From NCBI RefSeq assembly GCF_902459695.1, contig NZ_CABPRZ010000025.1, forward strand, positions 1 through 64,000: a stretch of 64,000 nt of DNA, read 5' to 3'. Origin of the DNA: Pandoraea terrae. GTDB lineage: Bacteria; Pseudomonadota; Gammaproteobacteria; Burkholderiales; Burkholderiaceae. Shown here in pieces: positions 1 through 7,376 of this stretch. Each line of letters starts with the position of its first letter. Position 1 is the stretch's first letter. Below the pieces are notes generated by a model, which made no database searches, was not told the DNA's origin, and saw only the letters and a program-made list of their open reading frames with translations. The position numbers were made by a program, and so were the translations under genes.

Positions 1-3000
1 ACCTCGCAGTGGAGCCACGATACGCGCTCGGGCGTGCTCTCGCGCAGCACCAAAGAGACGCAGCGCGACGCGCATGAGGTGCTCGCGCAGGGCAGCACGG
101 TCTCGGGCAACGCCGTCGAAGTCGGCGCGGCGCGCGACGTGCGCGTCACGGGCTCGAACGTGGTGGGCGAGGGCGACGTCAGCGTGACGGCCGGGCGCAA
201 CCTCGAGATCGCGGGTGCCGAGAACCGGCACGCCTCGTCGGAGTACCGGCACGAGACGACCTCCGGGGTGTTCGGCAATGGCGCAGGGAGTGTGACGATC
301 GGCCGGCGCGCGGAGAAAGAGACCACGCGGCGCAGCGAGACCACGCACACCGCCAGCGTGCTCGGCTCGGTGACGGGCGACGTGGCGCTTCACGCGGGCG
401 AGCAGTACCGCCAGGCGGGCAGCCAGGTGGTGGCGCGCGCGGGCGACGTGGATATCGCCGGCAAACGTGTCGCGATCGTCGAGTCGAGGGACAGCGCGCA
501 AAGCGAGCGCGAGTTTGATGTGCGCCAGTCGGGCGTGACGGTCGCGGTGTCGAGCCCGGTGCTGGCCGCCGCGCAGACGGCCGGGCAGATGGCCAAGGCG
601 GCAGGCAAGACCAGTGACGGGCGGCTGCAGGCGCTGGCGGGCGCGACAGTGGGCCTGGCCGGCAAGAACGCCTACGACGCGGTGACGAAGGATCCGAGCG
701 CATTGGGCGGCATCAACATCTCGGTCACGGTGGGCGGCTCGCAGCAGACCAGTCGCGAGACGCAGACAGCATCGAGTGCGCGCGGGTCGTCGGTGGCGGC
801 CGGCGGTGACGTTTCGATCCGGGCCACGGGGGGTGGTGACCGCGGTGGTGACCCATCCGGCGACCAATCGACCTTGACGGTGCGCGGGGGCGACATCGAG
901 GCGGGCGGCGACGTGACGCTTGCCGTCGATGGCGCCATCGAACTGGTGGCGGCCGAGAACATCTCGAGCACGCGCCGCAAGAGCAGTGGCGCAAGCGGCG
1001 GCATCGGCGTAGGCGTGAGCATCGGCACGAAAACCTCGGTGGGCGTCACGGCCAACGCGAGCGTCTCGCGCGGCAAGGCCGAGGGCGACGCGCAGACCTG
1101 GACCACCACGCATGTCACGGCAGGCAAGCACCTGACGATGGAATCCGGCGGCGACACCACGCTGCGCGGCGCGCAGGCGCGTGGCGAGTCGGTTGCGGCG
1201 CGCGTCGGCGGCGACCTGAGGATCGAGAGCCTGCAGGACAAGGACAACTACCACAGCCGCGACCAGTCGCTGGCCGGCAGCGTGACCGTCGGGGTAGGCA
1301 CGGTATCCGGTGCGATCAACGCGAGCCACCAGCAGATCAACAGCGACTACGCGAGCGTGCAGCAGCAGTCGGGCATTAAGGCGGGCGACGGCGGCTTCGA
1401 CGTGGAAGTCAAAGGCAACACCGATCTGATGGGCGCGGTGATTGCCTCGACGGATGCGGCGGCCGAGGCGGGCGCAAATCGCCTGAAAACGGGCACCCTG
1501 ACGCAGCGCGACCTCGAGAACCGGGCCGAGTATGACGCGTTGGGTGTCAGCATCGGCGGCGGCTTCAGTTCGGGCGGCAGCGACGCCAAGCTCGGCACGG
1601 ATCAGGCCGGGCACGCCACCACCGGCGCGGGCGTGGTGCCGGGACACGAGGCGCCGGCCTCGGGGCGCGCTTCGGGTGGGGTGTCGGTGACCCCGCCGAT
1701 GATCGTGGCGGCGGCGGGGAGCGCCACCAGCACGACGAGAAGCGGCATCAGCGCCGGCGTGATCGAGATCACCGATGGCGCGAAACAGCAGGCCATCACC
1801 GGCAAGACCGCGCGGCAGACCATCGCCGAGACGAACCGCGAGGTGTCCTCGGAGCGCGACGGCAGCAACGCGCTGGCCAAGATCTTTAATGAGCAGGAGA
1901 TCCGGGCCGGCTTCGAGATCGTGGAGGCGCTGCAGCGCGAAGTGGGCGTGTTCGTGACCAACCGGGCGCAGGAGGCCGATGCGCTGGAAAAAGCGCGCGA
2001 CCAGGAGACCGACCCGGCAAGACGCGCCGCGCTCGATCAGGAACTGCAAGAAGCGCGCAAGTGGGCTCCGGGCGGCGACTACGGTCGAGTCGTCACGGCG
2101 ATCACGGCAGCGGCAGGCGGCAACGTGACGGGCGGTATGGGCGATCTGGTCACCAAAGCGACGATCAACTACCTCCAGAGCCTGGGCGTCGAAAAGGTCA
2201 AGGCGATTGCCGACGGGCTGAAGAGCGAGACGGCGCGGGCGGCCTTGCAGGGCATCGTGGCGTGTGCTGGTGCGACAGCGTCGGGGGGTGACTGCGGCGC
2301 CGGTGCGTTGGGGGGCTCGGCGAGCGTGGTGCTGAACAACCTGCTGGACAAGGCGGGCGGGAAATCGGGTAAAGACCTGAGTGCGGAGGAAAAGCAGGCG
2401 CGCACGAATCTTGTGACCAGCATCGTCGCGGGGATTGCCGGCGCGACGGGTTCTGGTGCTGATGTAACGACTGCGACCACCGGCGGCAAGATCGAGACCG
2501 AGAACAACGCGGTCTTCATTGCGCCGGTTCTGGTTGCAGCGGGCGAGGCGATCGCGGGTGGGGCGGCCTTCTGCGCGACCCGTATCAACGTTTGCAAGGC
2601 GGGGCTGGAGGCTGCCAAGGGGGCGGGCGCCGCATTTGCGGCATGGCTTGCTGTGCAGATGACTCGCAGCGACCCCGAAACGAACGATGGGACCACGGCG
2701 ACCCCGAACCATGGCCCACGTGGGGGCACGATAATCGGAACGCCCGACACGGGGGAGAAAGGCCCGAATATCATGGCAACGCCTGACCAAGGCGAACGCG
2801 GGCCTATAATTACGGCAACACCGGAGGAAGGGCCGAAGGGCCCGACCATCATGGCTACGCCGAATGATGGGCCGAAGGTGTTTGAGCCGATTTTTGCCAC
2901 AAACGCTGCAGCTGGCGCTGACAATGCGGAAAATGCCGTCAACGGTTTGAACCTCAACAAGTCATTGGCGAGCCAGCAACAGCTTTCGGAACTGGCATCC

Positions 3001-3213
3001 GGAAATGGAATTAACGTCGCTGGGAATGGGACCAATGTTCCTCTGCGGGATGCTCCTCGCTTGGCATCAGAGTATGGAGGGCAGGCGAGTGAGTGGAGTA
3101 AGGTAAGCAGTTCTAGTTACACGGCTGCCGATGGAACGCAGTTTGAAATCCACGCTTACCGCAACGCAGTGACCGGTCGGATCGTAGAGCCGAAATCGAT
3201 CCCGCTGAAATGA
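1..3213 (+). CDS. cdiA: CdiA-type contact-dependent toxin / filamentous hemagglutinin, 5'-truncated by the window
   Basis: The reading frame is open from base 1, so the N-terminus (signal peptide, TPS domain) lies outside. What remains is a hemagglutinin-repeat stalk rich in Gly/Ser/Thr 'AGGDV'-like beta-helix turns. An ENN motif (about residue 821 counted from the GTG at 34) resembles the VENN pretoxin border. After it comes a hydrophobic Ala/Gly-rich segment, then a repetitive 13-residue linker, then a roughly 100-residue C-terminal domain ending in KSIPLK. In this family the variable C-terminus is the toxin delivered to neighbouring cells. The terminal domain has a 'RDAPRLASEYGG' element and a basic end as seen in polymorphic-toxin tips; I cannot name its activity. 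The next gene, 13 bp downstream, is the expected immunity gene. Confidence 0.9.
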   Translation, partial: TSQWSHDTRSGVLSRSTKETQRDAHEVLAQGSTVSGNAVEVGAARDVRVTGSNVVGEGDVSVTAGRNLEIAGAENRHASSEYRHETTSGVFGNGAGSVTIGRRAEKETTRRSETTHTASVLGSVTGDVALHAGEQYRQAGSQVVARAGDVDIAGKRVAIVESRDSAQSEREFDVRQSGVTVAVSSPVLAAAQTAGQMAKAAGKTSDGRLQALAGATVGLAGKNAYDAVTKDPSALGGINISVTVGGSQQTSRETQTASSARGSSVAAGGDVSIRATGGGDRGGDPSGDQSTLTVRGGDIEAGGDVTLAVDGAIELVAAENISSTRRKSSGASGGIGVGVSIGTKTSVGVTANASVSRGKAEGDAQTWTTTHVTAGKHLTMESGGDTTLRGAQARGESVAARVGGDLRIESLQDKDNYHSRDQSLAGSVTVGVGTVSGAINASHQQINSDYASVQQQSGIKAGDGGFDVEVKGNTDLMGAVIASTDAAAEAGANRLKTGTLTQRDLENRAEYDALGVSIGGGFSSGGSDAKLGTDQAGHATTGAGVVPGHEAPASGRASGGVSVTPPMIVAAAGSATSTTRSGISAGVIEITDGAKQQAITGKTARQTIAETNREVSSERDGSNALAKIFNEQEIRAGFEIVEALQREVGVFVTNRAQEADALEKARDQETDPARRAALDQELQEARKWAPGGDYGRVVTAITAAAGGNVTGGMGDLVTKATINYLQSLGVEKVKAIADGLKSETARAALQGIVACAGATASGGDCGAGALGGSASVVLNNLLDKAGGKSGKDLSAEEKQARTNLVTSIVAGIAGATGSGADVTTATTGGKIETENNAVFIAPVLVAAGEAIAGGAAFCATRINVCKAGLEAAKGAGAAFAAWLAVQMTRSDPETNDGTTATPNHGPRGGTIIGTPDTGEKGPNIMATPDQGERGPIITATPEEGPKGPTIMATPNDGPKVFEPIFATNAAAGADNAENAVNGLNLNKSLASQQQLSELASGNGINVAGNGTNVPLRDAPRLASEYGGQASEWSKVSSSSYTAADGTQFEIHAYRNAVTGRIVEPKSIPLK
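2701..2895 (+). repeat. 39-bp (13-residue) tandem repeat in the CdiA linker
   Basis: Four 39-bp units and a partial fifth encode the pattern T-P-x-x-G-(P/E)-(K/R)-G-x-x-I-x-A. They lie between the hydrophobic pretoxin segment and the terminal toxin domain. The units are in frame and diverged at the DNA level, so they behave as a protein linker rather than a mobile repeat. Confidence 0.85.
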
Positions 3214-3226
3214 GGGGCAATACACG

Positions 3227-3556
3227 ATGAACGAAGGCGAGATCTTGGAACGAAGCCGTTTGGTGTCGTTAGCCCAAGCGATGTTGGATGGAAAACTATC
3301 GTTTTTTGAGGGAGCGGTGCAGGTGCTCGCCATCAAAAATCGGATGGGTCGGATTGCGGGCGGAGATCCTGATTTCGATGCCTTTGTCGCTATCCAGTCC
3401 GAAACCGACCACCTGCCTCTCCAAGCCCAATGGTCGCTATGGGCGCCGGAGGCTCTTGCGCGCCTCGAACCGGAGTTCAAGCGTACGGAGGAATGGGCAA
3501 GGGCGTTCGCTCCGCAAGCATGTAGGAAATTGATAGCACGATTCAGTAGCCTCTAG
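3227..3556 (+). CDS. cdiI: Probable CDI immunity protein, DUF2489-like
   Basis: This 109-residue soluble protein starts at an ATG preceded by a purine-rich GAGGGG, 13 bp after the cdiA stop. It has no signal peptide or membrane segment and is rich in acidic residues and Trp. The central 'DPDFDAFVAIQSETDHLP' block resembles the DUF2489 family often found beside polymorphic toxins. From position (directly behind the toxin tip) and size it should bind and neutralise the cognate CdiA C-terminal toxin in the cytoplasm. The family assignment is from memory of the motif; the immunity role is inferred from context. Confidence 0.75.
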   Translation: MNEGEILERSRLVSLAQAMLDGKLSFFEGAVQVLAIKNRMGRIAGGDPDFDAFVAIQSETDHLPLQAQWSLWAPEALARLEPEFKRTEEWARAFAPQACRKLIARFSSL

Positions 3557-3588
3557 TGGCGGCTTGACTGATACGCGGACAATGGAAG

Positions 3589-3621
3589 AACGAACCCGGC
3601 CAAGCGCCGGGTTCGTTGATT
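3589..3621 (+). terminator. Rho-independent-type terminator after cdiI
   Basis: A perfect 12-bp stem (AACGAACCCGGC / GCCGGGTTCGTT) with a 5-base loop is followed by GATTTT. It lies 33 bp past the immunity gene stop and closes the cdi unit. Confidence 0.8.
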
Positions 3622-3774
3622 TTGGAGGCGTGAAGCATCGCGACGCTGGCGTTTGATTGTGCAATTCGTCGCTGGCCGGGTGCTGGGTGGGTGGAGGTTA
3701 GAACAGCCATCGCGCGACGTCCCAGCGGCCGTCCTCGTTGGCATCCATTTCCCTGATTCCGTCGATCGCCCGCT

Positions 3775-3880
3775 GCAGAAGTGGGCCCGGACGGGCACTG
3801 GGAGATGATCGTGAGCGCAATCACGACAGGCATCGACGGCAACGTGATGGGCTCAATGACCCCTGCGCGATCTTCGCACC
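3775..3880 (+). pseudogene. Decayed cdiA fragment
   Basis: With one frame slip, the DNA here translates to K-W-A followed by (S)AIT-x4-GNV-x-G-x-M. That lines up with K-W-A...(T)AIT...GNVTGGM at about 2059-2140 of the intact cdiA. Stops and the slip show it is non-functional. About 730 bases between the immunity gene (3556) and the next gene (4285) contain no other coding sequence I can support. The fragment is probably a leftover of an older cdiA tail or a recombined orphan module. Confidence 0.55.
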
Positions 3881-4284
3881 GGTTGACGTCGTGCCAACAT
3901 CCTTGCCACCGCATGGCCTATTCGGGATGAGGTCTACAAACACACGTCAGCCACTCAAGCTGGCATGCCCAGACAACGAAAAACACCTCACACCTGTTAA
4001 AGTTCGGAATCGTCTGATGGCGCATGCAGTGGGGCTGTCTCACAATTGAACTCACTCACCGAGTGTTCGGTGAGCGGGTGTGGAAGCCCTTGCATTGCTG
4101 GATTCCGGCGGCGTTCGCGCGGCCGGTTCGTCGGCCGTTGCCAGATGTCAACGGACGGGCCTCAGTCGGGACACTTACGAGTGTGCCGGATCCAGTGACC
4201 GGTCTTCCACCCCGATTGTGTGCCCGTCCACCTCGCGTGGAAGCGAGATGCGGGTTATCTCACAGTAAATCACTGGAGCATCAT

Positions 4285-4629
4285 ATGCAGAATTACGTAT
4301 CCGGCACGCCCACCTTCCGGTTTGCGATTGAAACATTTTCCGATGAGTTGTCAGCGCTAGATCGTCTGCTTCGAGACGCCGTGCTGGCGGAGGAGGGCGT
4401 TATCCGCGACATCATGGGCCGATTGAAAGGCATCAACCGCCAGTTGCACGATACGATATCCTCCGCGAATCTCACATTGCTTCAAGTGACGGATGCATTC
4501 GACACGCTCTTGGACTTACTCGACGGACACGCAGGCAGGCCTTTGCCGGCGGAGAAACTTCATTGCCTGATTTCGCCGTTAAAATGGCAACTTGACACCG
4601 TCTCACGCGAAGTGACCGCACTGGTCTAA
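4285..4629 (+). CDS. Small conserved-looking hypothetical protein, possibly DUF1484-like
   Basis: I chose the ATG at 4285 because GGAG lies 7 bases upstream. The frame stays open further upstream, but that part reads like non-coding sequence. The 114-residue product is soluble and mostly helical, with heptad-like hydrophobic spacing (LDRLLRDAVLAEEGVI; LLQVTDAFDTLLDLLDG). The general look resembles DUF1484 proteins of Burkholderiales, but that is only an impression. Function unknown. It stands alone, with a hairpin 20 bp downstream. Confidence 0.65.
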   Translation: MQNYVSGTPTFRFAIETFSDELSALDRLLRDAVLAEEGVIRDIMGRLKGINRQLHDTISSANLTLLQVTDAFDTLLDLLDGHAGRPLPAEKLHCLISPLKWQLDTVSREVTALV

Positions 4630-4648
4630 GCCTCTGCAGTAGCGATCT

Positions 4649-4679
4649 CGTTGGATGCCCGCATGGCGTGCATCCAACG
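4649..4679 (+). terminator. Stem-loop downstream of the 4285-4629 gene
   Basis: A perfect 10-bp inverted repeat (CGTTGGATGC / GCATCCAACG) with an 11-base loop lies 20 bp after the stop codon. There is no clear T-run, so it may be a weak terminator or mRNA-end stabiliser. Confidence 0.5.
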
Positions 4680-5097
4680 ACGGCCTTCAGGCTTTTAGCT
4701 CCTCAAATTGTTCGCCCCCTTTGCCCGCCCTTCAGTCACAACCTACGCGATGTTCTGCGACGCGACCTTGACGTCGCGCGTCTTGTAAAGGCGTTGGCTG
4801 CCGCCGCAGTGGGAATTGCCGGCACGAACGGCTACCTCGGTCTCAAGAAGTAGCCGGACACGTTGGGCAGCGTGAAGTTTCATCATTGGCGCGAGTTCGT
4901 CGGCTCGGAACCGCAAAGTTCGGCGATCTGCGATACGTAAACATTGACGGGCGACTCTCACAAGCGTATCTGCGTATGGGTAAATTCCAATAAGTCACTC
5001 GAATCGCGATTACCGCGTCCGCCGACACTCGAATTTCCCTATCATGGAGCGGTGACTTCGCAATCAAGCGGGGGCGCAATTTTTGATAGGAAAACTC
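4680..5097. other. Gene-poor spacer with a possible second cdiA scrap (4785-4853)
   Basis: No convincing gene is visible. On the plus strand 4785-4853 reads 'VKALAAAAVGIAGTNGYLGLKK' up to a stop. This resembles 'LQALAGATVGLAGKNAYDAV' of the intact cdiA (about 634-690). The match is short, so homology is only suspected. The rest holds the upstream region of the next gene. Confidence 0.35.
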
Positions 5098-5418
5098 ATG
5101 AGTGCTAAACGGCGAAAAGCGGATTTGACCCGGTGGCTCTCGGCAGGCGAACCGGGCGGGCATGAGCAACGGTGCTTGCCGCCGCAGTCGGCGGACTTCG
5201 AAGGATTCATCGTCTGGAGCTATACGAAGAATCTCTATCTCGGACAGATACTCGACGAAAGCACAGGGCAACCTGCCGATACCTTTGTGCCAGAGTCAAT
5301 CTTTTCATTGCAGTTCAATACCTTCGACGAAGCCAGCGAACGGGCATCCAATCTGGACGCGCCGGCGGTGGTTCTGTTCGCCGCCGAGTTCAATGGAGAG
5401 GTATTGGTGATCGGGTGA
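5098..5418 (+). CDS. Hypothetical protein, 106 residues
   Basis: It starts at an ATG with AGG 7 bases upstream; an in-frame TTG at 5083 is a less likely start. The product is soluble with no signal peptide. It has a basic N-terminus, then a compact region beginning near 'FEGFIVWSYTKNLYLGQIL' and ending in a hydrophobic beta-like 'VVLFAAEFNGEVLVIG'. I recognise no family. It sits in the cdi-remnant zone and could be an orphan immunity-type gene, but nothing proves that. Confidence 0.55.
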   Translation: MSAKRRKADLTRWLSAGEPGGHEQRCLPPQSADFEGFIVWSYTKNLYLGQILDESTGQPADTFVPESIFSLQFNTFDEASERASNLDAPAVVLFAAEFNGEVLVIG

Positions 5419-5552
5419 CACGTGCGCTGACCACACTTCACGCATGCCGGCATAGCGGGCGTGGCGATGCCTGTGGCGCAATGCGCAGCGCCGCATGGAT
5501 TCGTGCTCGGCCTCGAGATTGGGGACGTTGTCACGGCCCCCCTCAACCGGAG

Positions 5553-5581
5553 ACACCGCCCCATCGCAGCGGCGGTGTTTC
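5553..5581 (+). terminator. Stem-loop between convergent genes
   Basis: An 8-bp stem ACACCGCC / GGCGGTGT with a 10-base loop is followed on the plus strand by TTT. It lies 135 bp after the plus-strand gene ending at 5418 and 32 bp past the minus-strand stop at 5613, so it could serve either. Confidence 0.45.
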
Positions 5582-5612
5582 ATGACCGAAACACGAACAT
5601 TCGCACCTGCCA

Positions 5613-7376
5613 TCACAAGCGGGGCTTAAGCCGAACCGTTTCGAACAGTCTGAAACGCTCGTTGCGATCGGCTTGGCGGCTACCCTGCCACAGCGGATTC
5701 CCGCTGACGAATGGAGGCGCCTCACGGTCCCGTCCATGTTTGTCCATAATGAGGAGATGACTGCACGTCGGTTCGGAAGGACCTGCCCCGTTTGCAATCG
5801 TTGGCACGACACCTACCCAGTAGTGCAGCATCGCCCGTTCTGATTCACCAACGCCGATAGTGTCAAGGCAGGCAACATCTGAAGGGAGCGCCTCGCGAAG
5901 CGAAACGAAGGTGACGCGGTAGCCGCGCGCGGCATCGAGCCATGGCAGAAGTAGCGTGTGCAGGATTCCCCATATGAGCGTAACGTTAGCCAGCCATACC
6001 CAAGCCCGCGACATGGATCGCCCACGAAACAGGATCCATCCCCACAGACCTGTGACCAGGATTGCCACCGCGAATGCGAAAGGCTGAAAAGGTAACGAGA
6101 AGTCGTTCACAGGCAACCACGCTGACACGCCCCACGGCAACACGTGTTCCGGCGCCCAAACCAGCAGTCCCCATTGCAGCCAACCATACCCTCCCACAAC
6201 GCCAATGCTCACTGCCAGTCCCAGGCGCTTCCCCGCCGACCGAATGGGTATCGATGCAAGGCGGGCCGCGATGAGTGCGAAAGCAGGATAAAGCGGCAGG
6301 AGGTACAACTCGCGTATCGATGCAGCCCCGAGTAGCAAGATCGTCACCGAGATCACGTAGATCAGCACAACGCAACGAGCATCAGAAATGGCGTGCCACC
6401 ACTTCGTGATTCTGACAAGACACCCATATCTCCGCGCGTGTGCGTATCGACTTTCGGCGTCCCGCTCGCTACTACACATCGGAGGGCGCAAAGCCAATCG
6501 CTTGACTCGCCGCACCACCATGCCGAGCATCCATGCGAAAACGGGCATCGACAGCGCAAAGAGCACGCCGGCATCTCGCCAATAACTCGCTCGCAATTCC
6601 CCGACGTTGCCATGACCGGTGAAGCGACCCACGTTATCGCGCCAAAACCATTCATGGAATTGATCGGGTGCTTCAAGCCACAACAGGACTGGCCATATCA
6701 TCACCCATGGCGCGCAAGTTCCCGCTGCCCAAACGAGCACACGCCATAATCGGGAACGTTGGCGATTCATGGCTTTGGAGCGAGTCAGGAAAAGCAGCAC
6801 GACCGCCAATGCCATGGTAGCGGGAATCATCAATCCCTTGGCGAGAAAAGCAATGCCGCCCCCTGTCCCTAGCCATAGTCCGGCGCGTATCGGCGAGACA
6901 CCGGTGCGTGCTGCCAGCATTGAACCGTCAAGCGCGAATACGGCACCGGTCAACTGCGGAACGTCCGCAGTCGTCTTGTGAATGTGCGTGATGCCGCCAA
7001 CGATGCCGAGAAACGCGGCGATGGCCGGCAGTGCAAGTCTTCGTCCACCGTAACAAGTCGCACAGCGCGACAGCCCCCATAACGTCAACAACATCCAGCC
7101 CAACGTCACACCTTGAACCGCAACCTGTGGTGTCGCCCATCCGTCAAATGCAAGTGCCGCAACGGCACCCGTCCAGTATAGAAGTGGTGGCTTTTCGACA
7201 AACGCGGTGTTTCCGACATGAGGCACGATCCAGTGTTGCCCCAGGATCATGTTCAGCGTCATTCCGAATGAATACGGCTCATCGGGTTTCCAGAAATCAC
7301 GCCCAAACAATTCGATTGCCAGGTAAGCCACGATCCATGCGCACACTAGCCAGCGTGGCGGATTACTGCTTTCCAC
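5613..7376 (-). CDS. Inner-membrane glycosyltransferase, GT39/ArnT-like
   Basis: This 587-residue polytopic membrane protein is of the lipid-linked-sugar transferase type (GT39/ArnT/PMT). Near the N-terminus 'GRDFWKPDEPYSFGM' carries the acidic D-E pair of this superfamily, followed by 'FVEKPPLLYW', the usual EKPP motif. Many hydrophobic helices follow. I chose the GTG at 7376 because GAGGGGCGGG lies just upstream. That start lies 14 bases inside the preceding minus-strand gene, so the two genes are translationally coupled. Such enzymes move a sugar from a polyprenyl carrier onto lipid A, glycan or protein at the periplasmic face. The exact acceptor is unknown. The partner gene suggests a shared role in cell-surface decoration. 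Confidence 0.85.
   Translation of the reverse strand: MESSNPPRWLVCAWIVAYLAIELFGRDFWKPDEPYSFGMTLNMILGQHWIVPHVGNTAFVEKPPLLYWTGAVAALAFDGWATPQVAVQGVTLGWMLLTLWGLSRCATCYGGRRLALPAIAAFLGIVGGITHIHKTTADVPQLTGAVFALDGSMLAARTGVSPIRAGLWLGTGGGIAFLAKGLMIPATMALAVVLLFLTRSKAMNRQRSRLWRVLVWAAGTCAPWVMIWPVLLWLEAPDQFHEWFWRDNVGRFTGHGNVGELRASYWRDAGVLFALSMPVFAWMLGMVVRRVKRLALRPPMCSSERDAESRYAHARRYGCLVRITKWWHAISDARCVVLIYVISVTILLLGAASIRELYLLPLYPAFALIAARLASIPIRSAGKRLGLAVSIGVVGGYGWLQWGLLVWAPEHVLPWGVSAWLPVNDFSLPFQPFAFAVAILVTGLWGWILFRGRSMSRAWVWLANVTLIWGILHTLLLPWLDAARGYRVTFVSLREALPSDVACLDTIGVGESERAMLHYWVGVVPTIANGAGPSEPTCSHLLIMDKHGRDREAPPFVSGNPLWQGSRQADRNERFRLFETVRLKPRL

Noticed and set aside
3738-4049. Plus-strand frame over the cdiA remnant
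   Set aside because: The match to CdiA is in a slipped frame, and this frame has no recognisable domain or ribosome site, so it was not called a gene.
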